Source: Cryptomeria japonica (lineage: Eukaryota; Streptophyta; Pinopsida; Cupressales; Cupressaceae). Taken from it: a stretch of DNA of 64,000 nt. The stretch lies in the NCBI RefSeq assembly GCF_030272615.1, contig NC_081410.1, positions 285,323,957-285,387,956 of the forward strand, written 5' to 3'. A program made the translations under genes and the position numbers. This document shows positions 11,516-20,699 of this stretch, in pieces (positions within the stretch are counted from its first letter, which is position 1; each line of letters begins with the position of its first letter). The notes under the pieces were generated by a model. It saw only the letters and a program-made list of their open reading frames with translations. It did no database searches and was not told the origin of the DNA.

Positions 11516-12350
11516 TTATAAGATAAATCTATTCACAGGTTCTTCAAAAGATTTAATCCTAGATGGTAGTCTTGAGAACCATTCCATTGATTGTCCGCTT
11601 AAGCTTCTAGGAAATAGATGCATTAAGTAAGTTTCATTGTGTGAAAAATCCATACTCATGGTGCAAAATTCCATAATGTGATCCCGAGGATCAAATTTCC
11701 CATCATATTTATCATACTTAGGGATTTCACAATGTTGTGGGAATGGTATCATGTTTAAATTCTTGTCAAAAAGATATGGATAGATGTCCTCCAATGAATA
11801 TTTCTTAGAACTTGTTCCATTCTGCATATCTTGTATTTGTTGTTGCAAGGTTTGCATTTGTTGAGCGAGAGTTAACAAAGAATTATCAACACAGGTTCTT
11901 CTGTCACCACACTCTCTTCTTATTTCATCTCGGTTCCTTGCATCATCATGGTATTTTATTATTCTATCCCCTCTTGTTTCCTCATGATTTACTCAATTTA
12001 CATCCTCATTATTGAGTTCATCAGTGTTTTGATTGTTACTTGTTCCTGCATCTTGTTTCAAAACTTTAACATTATTATCTTGTGGCAATTTAGCTCCTAA
12101 ATTTTCCAACATTAGGATGTACTTTTCCTTTTGTTTTTCCAATAACTTTTTCATTAGTTTGTCAAATTTATGATCTTGTTCAAGGTCTCTAATGGTGTTA
12201 TTTACTGCTTCATCAAAATCTACGTATCCAAATTGATGAAACATTGGATTTTCCTCTTCCATTTGTTTTTGCTGTCTTCTAAATTGTTCATATTGAGATC
12301 TAGTCCAAACTGGTATGTGATTGATTTGAAATTCCCAAGTTTTTGATTTT
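11516..12350 (-). pseudogene. Gag N-terminal and capsid region of element A
   Basis: Block 11516-11878 has the plant Ty3/gypsy capsid pattern, with PKYDKYDGKFDPRDHI followed by MEWFSRLPSRIKSFEE. Upstream, 11993-12262 is a charged block (MEEENPMFHQFGYVDFDEAV...) ahead of a Gln-rich helical segment in the capsid block (LAQQMQTLQQQIQDMQ). Readable gag-like sequence continues to about 12350 (VWTRSQYEQFRRQQKQ). The true start codon is not certain. Frame changes separate the blocks and the protease-containing block downstream. Confidence 0.75.
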
Positions 12351-12989
12351 CTAAATGCAACTCAAAAGGTAATCACTGGTTTAGGAAGACAAGCTTTGTT
12401 GATTTTACCACTGTTATTAGTGCATTGTGATAAGGCATCTTTTTGTTGAAAGGCACATGCTTGCAAAAGTTCTCCGTCAAACTCCATTCTGTAACCACAT
12501 AAATAGTGACGAAAATGCTGTAGGAATATTCTATGTTTTAGTAAGATTTTGTGATTGATGTATAAGAATTTCCTCCTCTTCAAGATAGTCTTCCAACTTT
12601 GTTTTCTCTTCTTGAGGTGATATCTAAAAGCATATAAGCATCTAATGATTTTCAAGTTGTTTGATTCCAATGTGAGTGCAATCTTGATTTTGATAAAACC
12701 TAGGTTCAAAGAGGAATGATATATCCAAGATAATGAACAAAGGTTGATATGATCAAGTTTCGTGATAAATGATTTGATATATCCTTATATGAAACTAATA
12801 ATGATATTGATTTGCACTTGAGATGGTTGAATCACTAACTTGTTGGATGTTTTATGCTTATGAAAACTTTTGGAAAAAAAAGTCTATTTGATTGATAAGT
12901 TAATCGTTTGACTAGCTTGAAGACCTATGATAGTTGAAGAGAAATCTACTCTAAAAAGGATATCTGAAGATGATGTTGAAATTTTGGTC

Positions 12990-13275
12990 TAATATGTGGA
13001 AGTGCTCACTGTTTCAAATGCGAGAAAACAAATGCGCTAACCTTTTTCTCAAAAGTGCTAACCCGTGCAACAAATGCGTTGCTTTGTTGAATGGAAGCGC
13101 TGCTCTACGCCGTAAAAGCATTAAACTAAGATGTAAAAGCACTATTTTAGTTGTAAAAGTGCTATTTTGTTGAGAAAATGCATGATTTTAAAGGTCAAAA
13201 GCACTATACTGTTGATCAAAACCACTGTTCTATGCAACAAATGTACTGTTCTGTGCAAAAAATGTGTGATTCTGA
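12990..13275. repeat. Degenerate 20-21 bp tandem array, about 14 units
   Basis: Reading plus, units begin with variants of AAAAGTGCT or AAATGCG(T/C)T followed by a variable T-rich remainder: AAATGCGCTaacc, AAAAGTGCTaaccc, AAATGCGTTgc, AAAAGCACTatttt, AAAAGTGCTatttt, AAAAGCACTatac and so on. Spacing is close to 20-21 bases throughout. The units have diverged strongly, so the array is old. The same unit type recurs at 14370-14610. Confidence 0.75.
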
Positions 13276-14369
13276 TTGTGTTTAAATAATTCTTAGTTTC
13301 CTAGCAAGTTCTTAGATTTTTGACTCATTTCAGGATGATGATTTTTTAAAAAAGTTTTTGACCATTTTGAGAACATTTTTCAGACATAAAAGACACAATA
13401 TTTAGAAAGCAAAGTGAAAAAGCAAACACAAGTCTTATGGTAGGCCAAGACAATAATTATTGAATCTCACATAGGCTTTCCCTCGAGGCTACACTATTCA
13501 GAGCAGATATTTAGGTGCTTGACCCCACTATCTCCACCCTCAACACTCACTTCTTTAGGGAAGCCAAACACCAGTTTCCATGAAAACTCCCCATGGAAAA
13601 CTTCATATCTCTACTAAGAACCGTATGTGTGTGAGCCGCTTCAGAGATCCAACCTCTTGCGCCAACAATTAGAAGGATTTTGGTAGCTAATACAAATTGG
13701 TTTTTGTAAGGGCTTCCATTCATGTGGCCATACATGCGACACTCTACACTTTGTAAATACAAAAGGTTCCCAGCCTATAGAGGTTACACTCCATAAGGTT
13801 TATGGGGAAACATAATGTCAGTATGAACTAATCAACACATGTTGTCCATGAATTTCATCATAGACATGATTTATTTAGAGCGGATCAGAAGGACTTGGTA
13901 TTATCTCATTTCCACTTGGTTCGTTCCCCTCTCACTAGCCCCCTCAAGGCAGGTCGAGAAGGTAGGCCCTCTAAAGGTAAAACATGAAAAAAGAAAGCAG
14001 GTCTAATTTTTTGATCACCGTATTAGGGTGAGAGCATACTCACCTACTACTTTCAAACTAGCATGGTAGACAATGATTCTTTTACCCTTTAGATTACCTA
14101 TGTGCAACTACCTTACTAAAAACACACGATGCAAGTTGCATGCTATTGATTTACCTCTTAGTTAAGCTAGGTGAAACATGTATGATTTTTTACTTCCCAA
14201 ATTACTCCTAGCTAAACTAAGTGAGGAAATGCATGGAAAATTGCTTAAAATAAACCCTACATTCACACAAGTCAGTAGTTTTCCGAAATCTGGTCTTGGA
14301 TGGTCGAACCTACAAAAGTATGTTAGTCGAGAAATTATAAAATTTCAAAATTTTTGCAGTTTGATAGAA

Positions 14370-14610
14370 TTGAAGCACTAAAAAAGTAAATGCGTGATTC
14401 TAAACTATAAAAGTGCTATTCTACAGAATAAATGCACTTCCTTGCATCACAAATATGCTAACCTACTGCTTTAATGCATGATTTCAACATCAAAAGTGCT
14501 AACCTATTTAACATATGCGTTAGCCAAAGTAGTAAAAGTGCTATCCTATTAAGTAAATACACTATCAGATTGCGCATAAGTGTGAATTTGAGTTACAAAT
14601 GCATTAAATT
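14370..14610. repeat. Second degenerate 20-21 bp tandem array, about 12 units
   Basis: Same unit family as 12990-13275: AAATGCGTgattc, AAAAGTGCTattc, AAATGCACTtcc, AAAAGTGCTaacc, ATATGCGTTagcc, AAAAGTGCTatcc, AAATACACTatc, AAATGCATTaaa. It lies 50-290 bases from the primer-binding site, at the very start of the element A transcript leader. Confidence 0.75.
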
Positions 14611-14661
14611 TATTTCTATGAGAATAAGATAGGATATTAGAAGGATAGATGGGAGGCCTGA

Positions 14662-14679
14662 GCCCCATGGTGGGTGCCA
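14662..14679 (-). other. Primer-binding site of element A (tRNA-Lys type)
   Basis: On minus the sequence reads TGGCACCCACCATGGGGC, matching 15 of 18 bases of the complement of a tRNA-Lys 3' end (TGGCGCCCAACGTGGGGC). It is separated by six A/T bases from the LTR terminus at 14686. It would prime minus-strand cDNA synthesis. Assignment to tRNA-Lys rests on recalled tRNA sequence. Confidence 0.7.
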
Positions 14680-14685
14680 AAAAAA

Positions 14686-15811
14686 TGTATCCACTTAAGT
14701 TTAACCTAAAAAATTAAACTTGCAAACTCATTTGTCTATCATGCAAATATAACTCAAGTTTCAACCAATGAAACAAAATAAAATAGAAAAGTAAATGAAA
14801 TTGGTATACCTTCATGAATTATGTCTTATTGTGTCCTAATCCCATTGTTCTTGGTTGCAGATGATTTTGCTCTTAGACAAGCACTGGTAGCTTCCAAGAT
14901 GACATATGAAGAATGGATAGATAATTGGTTGTTCATTGATATGCTAAATGATATTAAGCTAATATGCAAAGATAATGATAAGTTATGATAAAATTCCTAA
15001 AATGCTAAATTGCCTATAACTCAAAACTCACAGATGCAAAATGAAGACTGCGTGATTAGCTATTAGTTTCAAAAATAGCTCAGGAGACCTCTATTTATTG
15101 ATTTTTGAGTGCATAAGCCTAGGTGGCAAAGATCAACGATCATGATTAAATCTGGCAATTTTGATGGTTATGAGCAAGAGGTTGAGATGTGAGAGAGAAA
15201 CATGGAAGATGTTCCTCCTACACCTACAAGATGGAGGAAAAGGTGGAAGGAGAAGCCAAGTGTCATTTACCTTACCTTGACTAAGAATGAAGACTGAGAG
15301 AATATAGGATAGTTGGAGAAGATTTAGGGTTAAGAGAACAAGTGGACTCAACTTCCTCCAAAGATGTAGGAAGGTTGGAGAGAATATAGGAAGGTTGAGG
15401 AATGTGTGTACGTACACATTATTTAAAGAATAGAATGAATATTGAAGATAATGATACATATTAATATTAATTAAATATTAATATCTTTAGCCACATGATG
15501 GATGAGTTGGCAAAGATGAAGTGATGTGGAGATGAGGGGAGTTGTTAAAGTGAGATTAAATAATTAAGAAATTATTTAATTGATGAGACCATAGGATAGT
15601 GGATAAAAGAATAATTAAATATTAGATATTTAATTAATTGATTAGAAGAAAGGAATATGAATTAATTAATAAAATATTTCAATTAAATTAATCAATAGAA
15701 GAATATGAAACAAATTAGAATAATTAACTATTTAATAGAAGAATAATTATTAAATAAATATAAAATATTTATTTAATTACTCATAGCTAATTTTATTTGT
15801 ATACACTTACA
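14686..15811 (-). mobile_element. 5' LTR of element A (1126 bp)
   Basis: On minus it starts TGTAAGTGTATACA at 15811 and ends AAGTGGATACA at 14686, giving TGTA...TACA termini, and is followed by the primer-binding site. A TATA-like box (CAATAAATAGAGG) lies at 15088-15100, about 715 bases from the LTR start, leaving a 400-base R-U5. The U3 part (15540-15790) is very AT-rich and palindromic, for example an 11-bp perfect stem at 15555-15565 and 15570-15580. No second copy was found in the window, so the outer boundary rests on terminal bases only. Confidence 0.65.
15088..15100 (-). promoter_or_regulatory. TATA-like box of element A LTR
   Basis: CAATAAATAGAGG on minus. It is placed between an AT-rich U3 and a plain R-U5, which suits an LTR promoter. 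A weak match to TATA[A/T]A. Confidence 0.35.
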
Positions 15812-16343
15812 ACCCGACAATCAATCTTACAAGTTCTTTGGATAGTCCAATTTTGGTAGTTATGGATCAAATTTTCAAATTGGAGAAGGATAGGGACAAC
15901 ATATTAATGAGAGAAAATGAGCTCTAGAATCTTATTGGTCCCCGGATGGATGATTGATTGTTTCATAAGACTGAATGCATTTCTAACATGTAGAAGAAGG
16001 ATCCCACTACATCAAAGAAAATTGAATATTATGCTAGTCTCTTGAATGGATTAATCTCCATTCTTGACTCCCTTAAGCAAGGTTGGGATACCTACTTTTC
16101 ATTTTTGAAGTCTATGTATGCAAAATTTTTGAAACATGTATAGAACCGACCTATGTTTATAACTGTACATAATTCTTTGTGGGCACCCTACTTTGTCATT
16201 GATGCCAAAGGGTGAGAGGAATAAAGTAAAAAATGTATATAGTTCTCAAGGGGAGCATCAGATACATATAGCAGATTCAGAGGTAGATTGGTGATGTCAC
16301 CATTTTTCACATGAGTATTGCCATCAATGCCAAATGGGGAGAT
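15812..16343 (+). mobile_element. 3' internal remnant of a TGTTGG-type LTR element, with polypurine tract
   Basis: This stretch ends in the phrase atcaatgccaaatggggagat, a polypurine tract (about 16331-16342) placed immediately before an LTR start at 16344. Upstream there are short coding-like pieces on plus (ILDSLKQGWDTYFSFLKSMY) with stops, not assignable to a family. The left side stops at the 5' LTR of element A, which suggests that element A landed inside this older element. The 5' half is therefore outside the window or lost. Confidence 0.5.
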
Positions 16344-17334
16344 TGTTGGCAATTGACACTCATCTGGTAAGGGTTAATGTAATTTTGGGTTGTCATTGAT
16401 GGAAACTCATCTCGTGGTGTAAATATTTTATTGGGATTCATTACTTTATTTTGTTTGGGTTAACCGACATTCATTACACTTCACCGACATTCACTTTGCT
16501 TCACAACCGACTAAGTCTTGATCCCGGTAACTGATCCTAGTAACATGTATTTGGAACTCGGTAATGGATAGGACCCGGTTAGGAGATCTTATAGCCCTGA
16601 TTATTTATTTTATGGAATTTATGGTAATATGTGAAGTCCACCATGATCATTGGGATTATGTTTGAAAATCATTATGATCTGGCAACCAACAAGATTATAC
16701 TTTTCATTGAAGTCGACATGGTGGGAGTTAGAAGGATATTTAAGGAGATTCTTTCAGCGATAGATGGAACAAGTTTTGAGCTGCAAATTTTGATTGTGAA
16801 TTATTTAGGGATTATCGGTATACATTTTGGTCAACAATTAGAAGCTTTTGTGTGCAGTTTCATGTGCACAACTTAACCGATAGTAGAATAGGGTAGAACA
16901 TAGCATCAACAATCTGGTACACAGTGAAGGTTATCAGAGCATGAACTGAAATTTATCCAGTATGGTTAGAGGTATATTATGAGTTTATTTTTGTTTTTAA
17001 TCATCTTGTTGTATTGTGTAAGTCAGTGAGACTTCAGTTTGAGAAGTGAGCTCTAGGTGGTTGGCTTGATTGCATGTGCAATCCCCTTTATGTAATATTT
17101 GTATACCTTGATCAAGTATATAGATATTGTGGGTATTAGCCCCACCATGGTTTTTCCCTTTGCAGGGTTTTCCACGTATAAATATTAGTGTTATGTTGTT
17201 GCCTCTTTATGTGTTATTTGGTGTATGCACTTTAATTTTATTTACTGTTAACTAGTTAATAAGCAATAAGTTGAAAACTAACTATCGGTAGAACACTGAT
17301 TCACCCCCTCCTCTCATTGTTTTTGGATTCCAAT
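16344..17334 (+). mobile_element. 3' LTR of a TGTTGG...CCAA(C/T)A family (about 991 bp)
   Basis: Starts TGTTGGCAATTGACACTCATC right after a polypurine tract and ends TTTTTGGATTCCAATA (expected CCAACA with one change), preceded by GATTCACCCCCTCCTCTCA. Its last part (17040-17334) is clearly homologous, in reverse, to 63363-63720, including caccatggtttttccc and acaatatct segments. So two LTRs of this family lie in the window. No coding sequence is inside. The ends resemble those of Copia-type plant LTRs; the superfamily is inferred because no pol was found. Confidence 0.7.
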
Positions 17335-17796
17335 AATATTTTTTCAAAAATAGACAATGTCGGTGGTTTATGGCTGATATACTTCCTTTTTTGATAACCG
17401 GTTTACCCAATATACTAAGTCAGATTCCCTTTTACTGCCTACTCCAGTCACTTATCTACTATAAATAAGCCCTAGTAGAAGCATTGTGGGCATCACGAGT
17501 CTAGTGTCTTCATAAGTTCTAAGTTCTTTAAGTATGAGTCTATAACATCTGCCATAGAGAGTATGCTTTATCTCTTCCATTAGAGATATCAGAAATTAGA
17601 TTGGCATGTGCTTATGTACCTTTGATTTGTAAATTTGGGATTAATAGCAAGAAGCCATAGTCATTGTACTGATAGCCTCCGCTAATGTTTTCGTATCCAT
17701 TGTAATCACTTTATCCATCCACCACTGTATTTGCTATTGTTACTATCATTTTTTTGTATCTGAAACTATTACTATCATTATTTCTGTCTTCATTGC
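17335..17796 (+). mobile_element. LTR-like fragment with TATA box
   Basis: Contains ctataaataagcc (TATA at 17460-17468) and about 330 bases of non-coding sequence after it, then passes abruptly into integrase coding sequence near 17797. It may be a truncated LTR of another family. Termini were not found. Confidence 0.3.
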
Positions 17797-18212
17797 TATT
17801 ATGTGTATGGCATTGATGTGATCATGCCCCTAGAGTTGGAAATTCCTTCATTACAAATTTCCCTAAAGGGGCTCCTTGATGATGATTCTTATCATACTCT
17901 TCATCTCAATCAACTTGAGTTGTTAGATGAGAGTTGCTTAAAATCCCCTCAACATATCCAAGCTTATCAAAATCCTTATCTAGACAGTATAAGCAGAGTG
18001 TTCTTCATCAAACTTTCAAAGTAGGTGACTTGGTTCTTTACGAGAATTAGAAGAATGTCAATGTACCACCTAACCAAAGAGGGAAATTCAACCTGAATTG
18101 GTTAGGTCCTTATATTATCACCTCTATCTATGGCTCTAGTGCTTATGGTTTTTCTCATATAGATAACACACCTCTCAAAGATCCTATCAATGCTTTGCAT
18201 GTACGTTGGTAC
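17797..18212 (+). pseudogene. Integrase C-terminal fragment of a Ty3/gypsy element
   Basis: Plus-strand reading gives VYGIDVIMPLELEIPS, HLNQLELLDES, then after a frameshift near 18020 VGDLVLYEN, RGKFNLNWLGPYII and DPINALHVRWY. This is the tail of a Tat-like Ty3/gypsy integrase (core end plus the GPY-type C-terminal region). The catalytic core is absent, cut off at about 17797. The 3' end is split at 18212 by a solo LTR; the host sequence resumes at 19643. One in-frame stop and one frameshift are visible. Confidence 0.75.
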
Positions 18213-19637
18213 TGTATGCAGGAAAAGTGGTGCAATGAAATGAAAATTATGAAATCATGACTAGTCCACACACCAGTGGGACTCTTGGTGCAAGTTATGG
18301 AGCTATATGGAATAACTCAACTTCCCAAGGAATGTTCCATTGTTCTCTATCTCACAAGACCCCTTAAGCCAATGCCTTTAATCTCAAATCACTGAGCAAA
18401 GTGACTTAGGGATGACAATCATGAGAATGAGGGATGCTTTTGATCAATCTAACATGAATGCAATCCTATGGTGCATGATATTAAAAGATGAACTAACTAG
18501 CATGCGTATGATGAGAAGATGAAAGGATTAGTAACAAGACTATCCTAGCGTATCATACTAGTCTACCAATATAAATAAAGATGATTTGATTATTTGTATC
18601 AAAGAGAGGTTAAATGTTATATGAAAATGATTTAGATGCTTAGTAAAATGTCTATAAATTTGATGCTAAAGAGTTGATCCTTTTGAAGAAGGAATGGGCT
18701 CTATTTATAGGGAAAATAGGGCAATGAAGGGTCATGATTGGATGATCCTATCAATGGTCAGGATTGAAAGTTATCAATCCATGTTTATAATCCTCACTAA
18801 TGAAATGGTGACAATTATCAACATAAGACTGCTTGAGAGGAGAAAACATTAAATGCTTGAGAAGACCTCATGGTTACCCTAGGGGGTAAGGGTTAAGGTT
18901 AGGTTAAGATTACCTTTTTGATAAAGCTTTTACCCAAAGGATAAACTCTTGTGCAAGGGTTAAGGAGATAACCAAGGGTGAAGCCATGAATGCTTGATGA
19001 GACCCCTGGGTTAGATGAAGGTTGAGTTAGGTAAAAAGGCTCTAACCATGCCAAAAGGGTTAGTTAACCATTAATGGTTTGGAAGACTTTGGGGACAAAT
19101 TTGTAAGAGTCCTTCCAAATTTGGGGGAACTCAACAAGTTAGCTTGTTGAAGGCATAAAGGCTTTAATGTCTTTGAAAGACTTTACTCCAAATTTGAGAA
19201 GTGACATCTTCAAGTTTAGGGAAAGGGGATAATTGAAGGGTTTAGGCTAATTGATTAGGATTAGATAGGTTCTAGAAGAATCTAGAAAGAGGGTTAGAAG
19301 GCAAGTGGATGAAGGATAATTAAAATAAATTGCTTTATTTCAACAAAAAAGATGCAAGTGGGGGATTTAAATAAATTAGATTTATTTATTTAAGTGAATA
19401 ATTTAATTAAATGTAAATTTAATTAAAAGGAGAGAGAAGGGATTTAATAAAATGATTTATTCAATTAAATGACATGAAAGGCTTAGGTAAATTTAAATAA
19501 ATAAATTGAATAATTTATTTAATTAAATAGAGGAATGTGGATGATTTAATTAAATTAGATTTAACTAAATAGAGGAATGAGAATAAAAAGAACATTAAAT
19601 ATTCATTTAGGAAAGTGGTCATTTTTATACGTCTACA
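18213..19637 (-). mobile_element. Solo LTR (1425 bp) with GGTAC target duplication
   Basis: On minus it begins TGTAGACGTATAAAAATGACC at 19637 and ends TTTTCCTGCATACA at 18213 (TGTA...TACA). Exact GGTAC copies flank it at 18208-18212 and 19638-19642. A TATA box on minus (CTATAAATAG, 18701-18710) lies about 930 bases from the start. The U3 at 19320-19600 is built of AT-rich palindromic words of the TTAATTAAAT kind. Its start resembles that of the solo LTR at 51512 (TGTAGAC...AAAAATG), so the two may be related families. No coding content. Confidence 0.85.
18701..18710 (-). promoter_or_regulatory. TATA box of solo LTR
   Basis: CTATAAATAG on minus within ccctataaatagagccc, a common context for plant LTR promoters. 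It fixes the LTR orientation as minus. Confidence 0.55.
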
Positions 19638-19642
19638 GGTAC

Positions 19643-19992
19643 TATGCATATAATAATTTTATGTGTTATAAGAATAACCTTTAGTTTTCTACGACTCTCT
19701 TGCTATGACATTCCTTCATTAACACAAATATATATATCTATGTGTTATAGAGTGACCGTGTATGTGTGTGTGGGTGTGTATACGTGTCTCATACATGTAT
19801 CCTCTATATCTCAAAGGCATGTGAACGAAGATCATCATGAAATTTAATTATGAATGTTTGTAACATATGCATGTAAATTAAATCACGATACACATCTAAT
19901 CTAACAATGAATCACATGAACATACATGATAAGCATAAAACAAAAATACATTCATTCATGATAACACAAGATATAGTCAAATCATTAAATAA
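19643..19992. other. Non-coding flank, no gene seen
   Basis: This continues the sequence interrupted by the solo LTR (3' of the integrase fragment) and runs into the microsatellite. No coding or regulatory signal was recognised. Confidence 0.5.
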
Positions 19993-20068
19993 TGTATATA
20001 TATATATATGTATATATATGTATGTGTGTATATATATATGTATGTGTATACATACATATATATATGTG

Positions 20069-20099
<31 letters not shown>

Positions 20100-20511
20100 G
20101 TATGTATGTATATATATATATATATGTATGTATGTATGTATGTATATATACATATATATGTGTGTATGTGTGTATGCATATACATATGCATACATATATA
20201 CATATGTATGAATATGTATGTATATATATGTATATGTATATGTATGCATATATATACATAAACATATATGTATATATGTATATATATACATCTATATATA
20301 CATATATATAGATATATAGATATATAGATATATATATATATAGATATATAGATATATAGATATATAGATATATATATAGATATATAGATATATAGATATA
20401 TATATATATACATATACATATATACATATATACATACATACATATACATATAAATATATATACATATATGTATATGTGTGTATATACATATATACATACA
20501 TATACATATAC

Positions 20512-20542
<31 letters not shown>

Positions 20543-20545
20543 CAT
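19993..20545. repeat. Compound microsatellite: TA, TATG, TAGATA and CA runs
   Basis: About 550 bases made of blocks of (TA)n, (TATG)n, TATGTG, TAGATA (mostly 20305-20410), (TACA)n and a closing (CA)n at about 20518-20543. Because stop codons are rare in such repeats, several frames on both strands stay open for 60-200 codons (Tyr, Ile, Val, Cys-rich). These are not genes. Confidence 0.97.
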
Positions 20546-20699
20546 ATATGTCAATGTCCAGTCTCAATGTACATGTATTGCATCACTACAAAAACATATG
20601 ATGCCAACATATGTGTCTATGGATCTACATTAGTACATCTATATATATCAAAATAATGATGTACATCTCTATAAAAAATGGCATGAAGGTTGTCAAATT

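Larger units (their letters stand above)
12351..14661 (-). other. Long 5' leader of element A
   Basis: Between the primer site and gag lie about 2.3 kb without a convincing gene. The leader contains two arrays of degenerate 20-21 bp repeats (12990-13275 and 14370-14610) about 1.1 kb apart. The part between them (13440-14360) is non-repetitive and has no supported protein. Long leaders are known in Tat/Ogre-type elements. Short open frames here are not supported by any motif. Confidence 0.55.
2264..15811 (-). mobile_element. Element A: decayed Tat-like Ty3/gypsy retrotransposon (3' end not found)
   Basis: Reading on the minus strand, 15811 to 2264 gives 5' LTR, primer-binding site, a 2.4 kb leader, gag, protease, a G-patch-containing linker, RT, RNase H, a second RNase H and integrase. 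The order RT-RNase H-second RNase H-integrase is the arrangement known for the plant Tat lineage of Ty3/gypsy elements. Every domain carries stops or frameshifts, so the copy is inactive. A 2.48 kb solo LTR has split the RT. A 3' LTR could not be recognised, so the left limit given is only the integrase stop. The right flank (acccg after 15811) should be one half of the target duplication. Confidence 0.85.

Noticed and set aside
12970-13173. Open frame of 67 codons on plus
   Set aside because: It lies entirely within the degenerate 20-21 bp array and opposes the element A transcript; no motif.
18271-18290. Primer-binding-site-like text and an LTR end at 18289
   Set aside because: The exact GGTAC duplication places the LTR end at 18213; the resemblance is inside the LTR and coincidental.
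19907-20567. Several overlapping open frames of 60-209 codons on both strands
   Set aside because: They consist only of Tyr/Ile/Val/Cys/His repeats from the microsatellite; no gene.
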